In this document: positions 47,563 to 56,044 of the stretch, one piece after another
How positions within the stretch are numbered: the stretch's first letter is position 1
Layout: the number at the start of each line of letters is the position of its first letter
Assembly (NCBI RefSeq): GCF_002995495.1
Contig: NZ_PVZV01000004.1
Location: forward strand, 62,001 to 126,000
Source: Actinocorallia populi
GTDB lineage: Bacteria > Actinomycetota > Actinomycetes > Streptosporangiales > Streptosporangiaceae
DNA: 64,000 bases
Direction of reading: 5' to 3'
The notes under the pieces: generated by a model
Database searches by the model: none
What the model saw: the letters and a program-made list of their open reading frames with translations, nothing else
What the model was told of the DNA's origin: nothing
Program-made: the position numbers and the translations under genes

Positions 47563-49102
47563 GGGCGGCGCGGGCGGCGTTGGCGCCGCACGCGCCGTGG
47601 ACGCCCCCGCCCGGATGCGCCGAGGCGGAGGCCAGGTAGAGGCCGCGCACCGGCGTTCCGGCGCGGCCCGTCCCGGGCACGGGCCGGAAGAACAGCTGCT
47701 GGTGGACGGCGGCCGTCCCGCCGTTGATGGCGCCGCCGACGAGGTTGGCGTCGTGCTCCTGCATGGTGAGGGGGGACAGGACGCGGCGGTCCAGCACGCG
47801 CCGCCGGAAGCCGGGCGCGTGCCGCTCGACGACGGCCTCGACGCGGTCGGCCATGGCCTGCCGTTCGCGCTCGTCCCAGACGCCGTTGACGCCGTCGGGG
47901 CCGCCGTCGGCCCGCACCTCGTGCGGGACGTGGGTGTAGGCCCAGGCGGACTCGGTGCCGGCGGGGGAGCGGGAGGCGTCGGCCGTCGTCATCTGGCCCA
48001 GGAGCAGGAACGGGTCCGCGGGGACCCGGCCGGTGGCGAGCATGGCGCTCTGCTCGGTCAGGGCGTTCACGCCGTCGGCCACGTGGACCGTCCCGGCCCG
48101 CGCCGCCTCCGGCGCGGACCAGGGGATGGGCCCGGACAGCGCCCAGTCGACCTTGAAGGCGGGGGTGTCCCACTGGAAGCGGCGCATGTCGTCGCGCAAC
48201 CGGGAAGGCAGGTGCTCCCAGCCGACGAGACCGCCGTACAGGTGGGTCGCGGGGACGTCGGCGAGCACGCCCCTGCGCGCCCGTACGGCCTCGCCGTCGG
48301 CCGTCCGGACGCCCAGGGCGCGCCCCTCGCGGACGATCACCGAAGTGACGGCCGCCGAACACCGCACCTCTCCGCCCCGCTCCTCCAGCCGCCGGACGAG
48401 CGCCGCGGTCAGCGCGCTCGCACCGCCTTCGGGGACGGGCCAGCCGTACTGCTGGCCGATCATCGTCAGGATCCAGCCGAAGACCGTGCTGCCGACGGAC
48501 TCGGGTGACAGGTCGGCGTGCAGGGCCGAGCCGGCCAGCAGCAGCCGCGCGCCCTCGCCGGTGAACTCCTCCTCGCCCAGCCGTCGGACGGGCAGGGCCA
48601 GGAGGCGCAGCATCCGCAGCCCGTCCGCCGCCCCGAGCCGGGCGGCCAGCGCCAGCCCCGGGCGGACCGGCGGGAAAGGGGTGAGGACCGCCTGGAGCAG
48701 GTCGTCGGACAGCTCCAGCCACCGCCCGTAGAGCCGGAGCCACGCCTCCCCGTCTCCGGGGGCGAGCGCGTCGAGCCCGGCGGCCGTGCGGTCGGGGTCG
48801 TGCTCCAGCACGGCGCAGCGCCCGCCCGGCAGCGGGTGGGCCAGGACGGCGGGAGCGTGCCGCCACCGCAGCCCGTACCGCTCCAGTTCCAGTGCCCGGA
48901 TCACCGGGGAGGCCACCGCGAGCGGATAGAAGGAGCTGCAGAAGTCGCTGACGTACTCCGGGTGCACGCCGCGGTCGCTGCGCACGCCGCCTCCGGGTTC
49001 GTCCTGCGCCTCCAGCACCAGGACGTCCCAGCCCGCGTCGGCCAGGACGTTGGCCGCCACCAGCCCGTTCGGACCGGCGCCGATCACCACCGCGTCAGGC
49101 AC
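47483..49102 (-). CDS. Phytoene desaturase/CrtI-like FAD oxidoreductase
   Basis: 539 aa from the GTG at 49102 (GGAGG upstream). N-terminal FAD motif DAVVIGAGPNGLVAANVLAD followed by LVLEAQDEPGGGVRSD; C-terminal FAD segment GLYLASASAHPGGGVHGACG. This is the NAD(P)/FAD-dependent family containing bacterial phytoene dehydrogenases and mammalian PYROXD2. No carotenoid genes (crtB, crtE) are nearby, so the substrate is uncertain. Divergent from the polyester hydrolase. Confidence 0.88.
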   Translation of the reverse strand: MPDAVVIGAGPNGLVAANVLADAGWDVLVLEAQDEPGGGVRSDRGVHPEYVSDFCSSFYPLAVASPVIRALELERYGLRWRHAPAVLAHPLPGGRCAVLEHDPDRTAAGLDALAPGDGEAWLRLYGRWLELSDDLLQAVLTPFPPVRPGLALAARLGAADGLRMLRLLALPVRRLGEEEFTGEGARLLLAGSALHADLSPESVGSTVFGWILTMIGQQYGWPVPEGGASALTAALVRRLEERGGEVRCSAAVTSVIVREGRALGVRTADGEAVRARRGVLADVPATHLYGGLVGWEHLPSRLRDDMRRFQWDTPAFKVDWALSGPIPWSAPEAARAGTVHVADGVNALTEQSAMLATGRVPADPFLLLGQMTTADASRSPAGTESAWAYTHVPHEVRADGGPDGVNGVWDERERQAMADRVEAVVERHAPGFRRRVLDRRVLSPLTMQEHDANLVGGAINGGTAAVHQQLFFRPVPGTGRAGTPVRGLYLASASAHPGGGVHGACGANAARAALSAEAPVRRFLLAPALSSARRLLSRP

Positions 49103-49209
49103 AGGCGCCTCCCCCTCCCCGCGAGTCTCCCGGATACCTGCCCGCCGTGTCCTGGTTTCGCACGTGCCAATTCGGGGTGGAAGGCGACTGGTGATTTCCC
49201 CGATGCGCG

Positions 49210-49224
49210 GATCCGGTCCGGATC
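49210..49224. promoter_or_regulatory. Palindrome GATCCGG-T-CCGGATC in the divergent region
   Basis: Perfect 7-bp arms between the flavoprotein and the polyester hydrolase genes (gap 49103-49294). A candidate operator for either gene. Confidence 0.4.
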
Positions 49225-49294
49225 GCAGACTCCTGACCACGGCCCGCGGCACCCTCCGCCCCCGCCCGGGCCATGATCCGCAGAGGAGACCCCC

Positions 49295-50167
49295 ATGTTC
49301 GGCAAGAAGCTCAGGGCACTGCGCCTGGCGCCGCTCGCCGCGGCGGTGGCCGCGGCCGGCCTCGTCGCCGCCCCGCCCGCCCACGCCGCGAACCCCTACG
49401 AGCGCGGTCCGGCCCCGACCGAGAACAGCATCGAGGCGCTGCGCGGTCCGTTCGCGGTGTCGCAGACCTCGGTGTCCTCGCTGTCGGCCATCGGTTTCGG
49501 CGGCGGCACGATCTACTACCCGACGACCACCACCCAGGGCACGTTCGGCGCGGTCGCGATCTCGCCCGGCTTCACCGCCTACGAGTCCAGCATCGCCTGG
49601 CTCGGCCCGCGCCTGGCCTCCCAGGGCTTCGTGGTCTTCACGATCGACACCAACACCACGATGGACCAGCCCGCCAGCCGCGGCGACCAGCTGCTGGCCG
49701 CGCTGGACCACCTGACCGAGCGCAGCTCCGTGCGCTCGCGCGTCGACGAGTCCCGCCTGGCCGTGATGGGCCACTCCATGGGCGGCGGCGGCACGCTCGA
49801 GGCGGCCAAGGACCGGCCCTCCCTGAAGGCCGCGATCGGGATGACGCCGTGGAACCTCACCAAGAACTGGTCGGGGAACCGGGTGCCGACCTTCATCATC
49901 GGCGCGGAGAACGACTCGGTCGCCTCGGTGTCCTCGCACGCCGAGCCGTTCTACAACAGCCTGTCGGCGTCGTCGGAGAAGGCGTATCTGGAGCTGAACA
50001 ACGCCTCGCACTTCGCGCCCAACACGTCCAACACGCCGATCGCGAAGTACTCGATCTCCTGGTTGAAGCGCTTCGTCGACGACGACACGCGTTACACCCA
50101 GTTCCTGTGCCCCGGTCCGAGCCGGAGCACGGACGTGGAGGAGTACCGCTCCAGCTGCCCCGTCTGA
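49295..50167 (+). CDS. Secreted polyester hydrolase (cutinase/PET hydrolase-like)
   Basis: 290 aa with GAGGAGA before the ATG. Sec signal peptide 1-31 with cleavage after PAHA; mature [20 protein letters not shown]. Alpha/beta hydrolase: oxyanion region [20 protein letters not shown], nucleophile elbow [15 protein letters not shown], acid in [12 protein letters not shown], His in [12 protein letters not shown]; terminal Cys pair in TQFLCPGP and YRSSCPV. The text closely follows thermophilic actinomycete cutinases (from memory, Thermobifida and Thermomonospora enzymes) that hydrolyse cutin, polyesters and PET. Difference noticed: TPWNL where those have TPWHL. Secreted, acting outside the cell. 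Confidence 0.93.
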   Translation: MFGKKLRALRLAPLAAAVAAAGLVAAPPAHAANPYERGPAPTENSIEALRGPFAVSQTSVSSLSAIGFGGGTIYYPTTTTQGTFGAVAISPGFTAYESSIAWLGPRLASQGFVVFTIDTNTTMDQPASRGDQLLAALDHLTERSSVRSRVDESRLAVMGHSMGGGGTLEAAKDRPSLKAAIGMTPWNLTKNWSGNRVPTFIIGAENDSVASVSSHAEPFYNSLSASSEKAYLELNNASHFAPNTSNTPIAKYSISWLKRFVDDDTRYTQFLCPGPSRSTDVEEYRSSCPV

Positions 50168-50237
50168 TCCGTTCCCGAGTCCGGCGACGGCCGTCCCGTG
50201 CGGGGCGGCCGTCGTCCTTTTCCGGCCGGAGGTTTCA

Positions 50238-50296
50238 CCAAGCGCTTACTTGGCAGCGAACATACTTGTGGGTACGGTTCCGTACCATGAGGTATG
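50238..50296 (+). promoter_or_regulatory. Promoter and nested operators before the acyl-CoA dehydrogenase-like gene
   Basis: -35 TTGGCA (50250-50255), 17 bp, -10 TACGGT (50273-50278), ATG 8 bp later. The perfect 16-bp palindrome GGTACGGTTCCGTACC (50271-50286) covers the -10 and abuts the ATG; outer arms CATAC (50261-50265) and GTATG (50292-50296) share its exact centre. A second pair, CCAAG/CTTGG (50238-50253), overlaps the -35. The TetR gene downstream is the likely repressor. Confidence 0.75.
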
Positions 50297-51453
50297 GAGA
50301 TGAGGTCCTCGACCGCGTGCGCACCCTGACCCCGGTGCTGGCCGAACGCGCGCAGGCCACCGAAGAAGCACGCAGGCTCCCCGACGAGACCATCGCCGAC
50401 CTGGCCGGGACCGGGGTGTTCGACCTCCTGGTCCCCAAGCGGTTCGGCGGCGCGGAACTCGCGCTCGACACCCTGGTGGACGCCTGCCGGGAGATCGGCT
50501 CGGGCTGCGGCTCGACCGGCTGGCTGACGACCATCTACGCCATGCACAACTGGATGCTCGGCCTCTTCCCCGAGGAGGCGCAGCGCGAGGTCTGGGAGGG
50601 CCGCCCGTACGCGCTGATGCCGTGCGCCCTGTCCCCGGGGGGCACGGCCGAGGCGGTGGACGGCGGCTACCGGGTCACCGGGCGCTGGTCGTGGGGGAGC
50701 GGCGTCATGCACGCCGACCACGTGATGGTGATGGCGCTCGTGACCGTCGAGGACACCCTCGAACCCCGCGTCTTCCTGCTGCCGCGCGAGGACGTGACGG
50801 TCCACGACGTGTGGCACACCAGCGGGATGCGGGGGACGGGGAGCAACGACATCGAGGTCCCCGGCCGGTTCGTCCCCGCGTACCGCTCGGTGCCGCTGCA
50901 GGACCTCACCGAGGGCCGGGCGCCGGGCGCGCAGGTCAACCCGGGCGTGATGTACCGCGTCCCGCTGGTGCCGGTGTTCGTCCTGACGGCCGCCGCGCCC
51001 GTCCTGGGCATCGCCGAAGGGCTGCTCGCCGCCTTCACCGGGCGGATGAAGGGCCGCGTGATGGCCTACACGGGCGTCCGCCAGCGCGACCTGATGAGCG
51101 GCCAGATCCGCCTCGCCAAGGCCACCGCGGAACTCGCCGCCGCCCGCCTGCTCCTCGAGGACGAGGTGCGCCGGCTGATCCGCACGTACACCGACGGAGG
51201 CTCCTACGACCTGGCGCAGCGGGCCGGTTCCCGGCTGGTCGCCGGACACGTGACCGCCGTCGCCCGTACTGTGGTGAACGAGCTGTGCGCGGTGTCCGGA
51301 GCCAGTGTGCAGTTCATGCACTCGCCGTTCCAGCGCGCCCAGCGCGACGTGAACACCATCTCGGGTCACGTGGTGTTCGACATGGACGCGACGTACGCGC
51401 TGTACGGCAAGGTCTCCCTCGGCATCACCCCCGACGCGATGACGTTGGTCTGA
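50287..51453 (+). CDS. Acyl-CoA dehydrogenase-fold flavoprotein (group D monooxygenase type)
   Basis: 388 aa from the ATG in the operator. N-terminal helical domain (RVRTLTPVLAERAQATEEAR, DETIADLAGTGVFDLLVPKR, GSGCGSTGWLTTIYAMHNW), middle beta domain (GYRVTGRWSWGSGVMHADHV, GMRGTGSNDIEVPGRFVP), C-terminal helices (MHSPFQRAQRDVNTISGHVV). The GSTGW and W(S)GSG features are those of two-component flavin monooxygenases such as HsaA/HpaB-type and Nphp-like hydroxylases rather than true acyl-CoA dehydrogenases. A flavin reductase partner is not adjacent. In an operon with a TetR gene. Confidence 0.87.
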   Translation: MRYGDEVLDRVRTLTPVLAERAQATEEARRLPDETIADLAGTGVFDLLVPKRFGGAELALDTLVDACREIGSGCGSTGWLTTIYAMHNWMLGLFPEEAQREVWEGRPYALMPCALSPGGTAEAVDGGYRVTGRWSWGSGVMHADHVMVMALVTVEDTLEPRVFLLPREDVTVHDVWHTSGMRGTGSNDIEVPGRFVPAYRSVPLQDLTEGRAPGAQVNPGVMYRVPLVPVFVLTAAAPVLGIAEGLLAAFTGRMKGRVMAYTGVRQRDLMSGQIRLAKATAELAAARLLLEDEVRRLIRTYTDGGSYDLAQRAGSRLVAGHVTAVARTVVNELCAVSGASVQFMHSPFQRAQRDVNTISGHVVFDMDATYALYGKVSLGITPDAMTLV

Positions 51454-51484
51454 GAGCAGGACCGGGCCGGTTCGAGGAGGACGC

Positions 51485-52036
51485 GTGGAAACGGGCAAGC
51501 GGGCCCGCCCCAGGGTGAGCAGGCGCGACTGGGTCGAGGCCGCCTACCAGGAGCTCATCAGGAGCGGCGAGCCCGGCATCGGCATCAACGCGCTCGCCGC
51601 CCGCCTGGGCGTCACCAAGGGCAGCTTCTACTGGCACTTCCGCGACCGCTCCGAACTGCTGCGCGCCCTCCTCGACCGCTGGGCCCACGAACGCACCGAC
51701 GAGGTCCTCGGCCTCGCCTTCGGCACCACCCCCGACCCGCGCGAACGCCTCCGCCGCATCCAGGCGCTCGGCGCCGAGGTGGCGCCCCTGGACCGCGCGA
51801 TGCGCCTGTGGGCCCAGCACGACCCGGCCGCCGCCGAGGCCGTCCGCCACGCCGACCGCGCCATGCTCGCCCACATCACCGCCTGCCTCACCGGCCTCGC
51901 CGTCCCCGACGCCCCCCTCCGCGCCCTCCTCATGCTCCGCGCCTGGGTCGGCGGCTACCTCGTCCCCGCCCCGGACGGCGTCCCCGCCGCCGACCCCGAC
52001 GACCTCCTGGACTTCTTCCTCCGCAACGGTGAGTGA
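51485..52036 (+). CDS. TetR-family transcriptional regulator
   Basis: 183 aa, GTG start with GAGGAGG upstream. HTH at ~12-58: RRDWVEAAYQELIRSGEPGI, LAARLGVTKGSFYWHFRDRS, typical TetR recognition helix. The C-terminal ligand domain is short. It follows the flavoprotein gene by 31 bp and probably represses the operon through the nested palindromes at 50238-50296. Confidence 0.9.
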   Translation: METGKRARPRVSRRDWVEAAYQELIRSGEPGIGINALAARLGVTKGSFYWHFRDRSELLRALLDRWAHERTDEVLGLAFGTTPDPRERLRRIQALGAEVAPLDRAMRLWAQHDPAAAEAVRHADRAMLAHITACLTGLAVPDAPLRALLMLRAWVGGYLVPAPDGVPAADPDDLLDFFLRNGE

Positions 52037-52157
52037 TCGGTCCCCGACCCTCCGGACAGGTCGAGTTCGGCCATTCCGTTGAAGTCGCGGAGGGACTCTG
52101 GTCACATGGGACGGCTCGTTGTCTGCTGTTCCCGGGGGTCGGCGTACGGAGGTCGGA

Positions 52158-54674
52158 GTGGCTCGGCTCGACGTCCCTCAGGAAGTGGCCGGGTACCGGC
52201 TCGGAAGGAAGCTGGGCGAGGGCGGCCAGGCGGACGTCTACCTGGGGGAGAACGCGGCGGGGTCGCAGGCCGCGGTGAAGCTGTACAGGCCGATGCGGGA
52301 CGCCCACGCCCGGTGCGCCAAGGAGATCCAGGTGCTGCGCCGAGTGCCGGCCGAGTACGCCGCCCGGCTGCTGGAATCCGGTGAGGCGAACGGCCGCCCG
52401 TATCTCGTCACCGAGTACATCGAGGGCGACACCCTGCGGGACCGGCTCGAGGAGCTCCCGGCCGGCGCGGACGGCCTGAGGCGGCTGGATCCGGCCGGGC
52501 TGCGCCAGGTGGCGCTCGGGTCGATCACCGCGCTCGCCGCCTTCCACGAGCACGGCGTCGTGCACCGGGACTTCAAACCGGCGAACGTGATCTGCACGGC
52601 GGACCGCGTCCACGTGATCGACTTCGGGATCGCCCACCGGGTCGGTGACGCCACGACCGTCTGGAACGGGCCGGTCGGCACCGTCGCCTACATGTCGCCC
52701 GAGCAGTTCGCCCCGGGCAGGGCGGGGTTCTCCTCGGACGTGTTCAGCTGGGCCGTCGTCATGGTGCACGCCGCGACGGGCAGGCACCCCTTCCGCGACG
52801 AGGACGACGACGCCGACCGGGTGATCGAGCGGATCAGGACGCAGACCCCCGACCTGGCCGCCTTCCCGAGGCCGTGGCGCTCCCTGCTGAAGAAGTGCCT
52901 GCACAAGAGGCCGAACAGGCGCCCTGCGGCCGGGAGGGTCCGCGAGGCCGTCGCGTCCCTGGACGGGCCGGTGCTCGCGGTCCCCGCCGCCCGGCGGGCG
53001 CCGCGGGAGACGGTCCCCGATCCGCGGACCCGGCCGGACGTCCGGCCCGCGCGGTGGTCCGAGAGGCCGGTGGCGGGACTGGCGCTGGGGGCCGTGCTGG
53101 CCGGGACGGCCTGGGCGGGCGCGGTGCTGGCGGGAGACGAGGACACCGGCTGCCCGCAGCCGCTCGTGTTGCGGGCCATGGTCCCGGCCGAGCTGCGGGA
53201 GGAGTTGCACCGGGCGGGGCAGGACTTCGCGGCGGCGGAGGCGGGCGACGGGTGTCGGCCCGTCCAGGTGACGGTGTCGGCCCAGCCGTCGCTGGAGGCG
53301 CTGCGTTCGGGGCTGGCGGCCGGCTGGGCGGACCGGCTGGGCACGGACCCGCAACCGGACGTCCTGCTGATGAGCAGCTCGGCCGAGAAGGCGTACGTCG
53401 ATTCGGCGTCGGCGGAGGGCGAGGCCCCTCCCGGGGCGCGGCCTCCGAAGCTGGTGGACCTCGGGAGCACCGGTGAGAGGTCGGCGATGTCCGTGGCCGC
53501 GACGGCGGCGGCCTGGGACGTCCTCGACGCGGAGCGGCGGGACGGGCGCTGGAACGACCTCCCGGGACTGCTGGAGCGGGCCGAGGCGCACGGGATCGGG
53601 GTGCTGCGCCCCAACCCGGACAGCGCGGCCTCGGGAACGCTCGGCAGCCTGGGCTTCTACGCCGACCCCGCGGTGAACGGGGACGAGGAGCGGCTGAACG
53701 CCTTCGAACGCCAGGTGGCGCGGGTCCCGATCGCCGACGCCGGGACGGCGCTGTGCGCGCTGGAGGAGCGGTCCCAGGCGGTGGCGATCGTTCCCGAGCG
53801 GGTCGTGGACGCCCACAACGCGGCGTCCTCGTCCGGGAGGAGCACCGGGTGCGGGACCGGGCGCAGGCCCACGACGTTCCCCCTGCTGCAGGTCGACGGG
53901 CTCCACCGGCTGGACTACCCGCTCGTCCACGTCGTCTGGCCCGGCGAGCGGGCGGCGGAGCGCGCGGAGTACGCCGAGCGGTTCCGCGACCGGCTCGCCG
54001 GGCGGGCGTCCGGGGGCGACTGGCCCCGCGGCTCCGTCCCCCTGGAGCCCGGCGCGCTCGCCGGCACCCAGGACCTCCTCAAGCGGACCCGCGGCGGGCG
54101 GACCTTCGAGGTCCTGGTCGACCGGTCCGGTTCCATGGAGCGGGACGCCCCGGGCGGCGTCCCGCTGGTCGCCGTCCGGGCACTGACCGGCGACCTGCTG
54201 GGCGAGCTGCGGGAGCACGACAGGATCGGGCTGGCGGCCTTCCCCGAAGAGGGGGGCAGGGACCCGGTCGAGCTCCTGGCGCACGGACCTGCGGGCGTCG
54301 AGGAGGTCCTGGCGGTGCGCGCACGGATGGAGGGGCTCGAGGCGGAGGAGGTGGTCACGCCGCTGCACCGGGCCATCGCGGTCAGGGGGTCGGCGTTGAA
54401 CTCCGCCGATCCCGAAGGCGTGCTCGTCGTCTTCACCGACGGGGTCGACGAGGACGTCTCCGAGGCCGCGGCGCGGGAGGCCGCCGCCGACATGGGCGCG
54501 GAACTCGGCCGCCAGGGCGCCCCGCGGGTCGTCGTGGTGGTGCTGGGCGGCCGCAGGTGCGCCGACGGCGTCAAGGCCATGGACGAGAGGTTCGAGGACT
54601 TCGTGTGCGTCGCGGCCGGGAGGTCGTCCTACGAGGACCTCCGGGCCAGGCTGTTCGTCGAGATCTGGAGATGA
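52158..54674 (+). CDS. Ser/Thr kinase / TM / solute-binding / vWA fusion protein
   Basis: 838 aa from the GTG with GGAGG 5 bp upstream. Kinase ~13-270: GEGGQADVYLGE, AAVKLYR, VVHRDFKPANVI, VIDFGIAHR, YMSPEQFAP. Membrane helix ~307-325 (AGLALGAVLAGTAWAGAVLA). Solute-binding region ~335-625 (LVLRAMVPAELREELHRAGQ, DVLLMSSSAEKAYVDSASAE, VPIADAGTALCALEERSQAV). vWA domain ~645-838 with MIDAS DRSGSM, Thr in EVVTPLHRA and Asp in VVFTDGVDEDV. The topology puts both last domains outside. SBP-vWA pairings occur in actinomycetes; with a cytoplasmic kinase it looks like a receptor kinase for an extracellular ligand or surface partner (inference). Confidence 0.87.
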   Translation: MARLDVPQEVAGYRLGRKLGEGGQADVYLGENAAGSQAAVKLYRPMRDAHARCAKEIQVLRRVPAEYAARLLESGEANGRPYLVTEYIEGDTLRDRLEELPAGADGLRRLDPAGLRQVALGSITALAAFHEHGVVHRDFKPANVICTADRVHVIDFGIAHRVGDATTVWNGPVGTVAYMSPEQFAPGRAGFSSDVFSWAVVMVHAATGRHPFRDEDDDADRVIERIRTQTPDLAAFPRPWRSLLKKCLHKRPNRRPAAGRVREAVASLDGPVLAVPAARRAPRETVPDPRTRPDVRPARWSERPVAGLALGAVLAGTAWAGAVLAGDEDTGCPQPLVLRAMVPAELREELHRAGQDFAAAEAGDGCRPVQVTVSAQPSLEALRSGLAAGWADRLGTDPQPDVLLMSSSAEKAYVDSASAEGEAPPGARPPKLVDLGSTGERSAMSVAATAAAWDVLDAERRDGRWNDLPGLLERAEAHGIGVLRPNPDSAASGTLGSLGFYADPAVNGDEERLNAFERQVARVPIADAGTALCALEERSQAVAIVPERVVDAHNAASSSGRSTGCGTGRRPTTFPLLQVDGLHRLDYPLVHVVWPGERAAERAEYAERFRDRLAGRASGGDWPRGSVPLEPGALAGTQDLLKRTRGGRTFEVLVDRSGSMERDAPGGVPLVAVRALTGDLLGELREHDRIGLAAFPEEGGRDPVELLAHGPAGVEEVLAVRARMEGLEAEEVVTPLHRAIAVRGSALNSADPEGVLVVFTDGVDEDVSEAAAREAAADMGAELGRQGAPRVVVVVLGGRRCADGVKAMDERFEDFVCVAAGRSSYEDLRARLFVEIWR

Positions 54675-56038
54675 GCATGCGCCAGTGGAAGTTCGCCGCG
54701 GGGATGCTCGCCGGGATGCTCCTCGTGGGCGTCGCCGCCCTGGCCGTCCACCGGCCCTGGCAGGGGAGCGGCTGCCCGGAGCGCAGGGGCGGCACGCTCG
54801 TCGTGCTGGGCGACAAGGACGTCAGCTCCGGCAGGCAGCGCAAGGCGGAGATCGAGCGGTGGCGCGGCCCCGGCGGGACGCGGGCCGAGCTGCGCGAGCT
54901 GTCGGGGGTGGCCGACCTCCAGCACGCCCAGCTGGCCGCGACGGCGCAGGACGGGGGCTGCGGCGTCGACGTCTACATCCTCGACGGCCCCTGGGTCGCT
55001 GAGTTCGCCGAGGCTGGGCACCTGGCGCCCCTCGAAGGCGGCGGGGAGCGGCTCGACGGGCTGCTGACGGGGGAGCTGCGCGAGAGCGGGTACCACGACG
55101 GAGAACTGTGGGCGGTGCCCTTCAGCGCCGAAGCCCCGCTGCTGTACTACCGCAAGGACCTGCTGGAGAAGGCGGATCTCGAGCCGCCCGAGAGCTGGGA
55201 CGAGGTGTGGGAGCACTCCCGGACGCTGCTCGCGGACCCCTCCAGCGGGCTCCGCGCCGGGTACGCCGCCCAGCTGGCCCACTACGAGGGCTTCACCATC
55301 AACGTCCTCGAACTGATGTGGATGCACGACCGCAGCGAACTCCTCGACGACGACGGCGAGGTCGAGATCAACACGATCGCGCTCCAGGAGATCCGGGAGA
55401 AGTTCGACGACCCCCGGCTCATCGCGCGGGAGTCCTTCACCTGGCACGAGGACGAGGCGACCCGGGCCTTCGTCGAGGGCGAGACGCTGTTCCTGCGCAA
55501 CTGGCCGACCGCGTACCGGAAACTGGCCGAGGACCCGTCCGCCGAGAACGCCGGGCGGCTCACCGAGAAGTACGGCGTCACGGTGCTGCCCAGGAACGGC
55601 GTCCTGGGCGGGCAGAGCCTGGCCGTCGCCGCGAACTCCCCGTACAAGGCGGAGGCGCGGCGGCTCATCGAGGCGCTGACCGGCTACGGCGCCCAGAACA
55701 GGCTGTTCTGGTGCGGGGGGTTCGCGCCGGTGCACGCCGGGGTCTACGACAGGCGGAGCCCGGAGGCGTGCGACGCCGGGGCCTCCGACGACGAGGGCGG
55801 GTACGTCGCGCAACTGCCGCCGGAGGAGCTGGACACCCTGCGCGCGGCCGTCGAACAGGCCCGCCCCCGGCCGAACACCCCCTACTACACCGAGTTCAGC
55901 CGGGTGTTCCAGGAAGTCCTGTACTGCGATCTCCAACCGGAGGCGCGGGTCACGTCGTGTCCGCAGAAGCCGGGATCGGCCCCGGAGTTCCTCCCCGATC
56001 TGGAGAAGCGGCTCACCGACGCGCTGCGGGGGCGTTGA
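54671..56038 (+). CDS. Membrane-anchored extracellular solute-binding protein (family 1)
   Basis: 455 aa, ATG overlapping the kinase-fusion stop (ATGA). N-terminal helix ~8-27 (FAAGMLAGMLLVGVAALAV) with no lipobox Cys, so an uncleaved anchor. The type 2 binding fold: GTLVVLGDKDVSSGRQRKAE, VDVYILDGPWVAEFAEAGHL, LWAVPFSAEAPLLYYRKDLL (maltose/sugar-family signature), AFVEGETLFLRNWPTAYRKL, GGQSLAVAANSPYKAEARRL. No ABC partners are present. Strict coupling with the kinase/SBP/vWA protein suggests a receptor complex or ligand-presenting subunit. Confidence 0.85.
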   Translation: MSMRQWKFAAGMLAGMLLVGVAALAVHRPWQGSGCPERRGGTLVVLGDKDVSSGRQRKAEIERWRGPGGTRAELRELSGVADLQHAQLAATAQDGGCGVDVYILDGPWVAEFAEAGHLAPLEGGGERLDGLLTGELRESGYHDGELWAVPFSAEAPLLYYRKDLLEKADLEPPESWDEVWEHSRTLLADPSSGLRAGYAAQLAHYEGFTINVLELMWMHDRSELLDDDGEVEINTIALQEIREKFDDPRLIARESFTWHEDEATRAFVEGETLFLRNWPTAYRKLAEDPSAENAGRLTEKYGVTVLPRNGVLGGQSLAVAANSPYKAEARRLIEALTGYGAQNRLFWCGGFAPVHAGVYDRRSPEACDAGASDDEGGYVAQLPPEELDTLRAAVEQARPRPNTPYYTEFSRVFQEVLYCDLQPEARVTSCPQKPGSAPEFLPDLEKRLTDALRGR

Positions 56039-56044
56039 GCGCCG

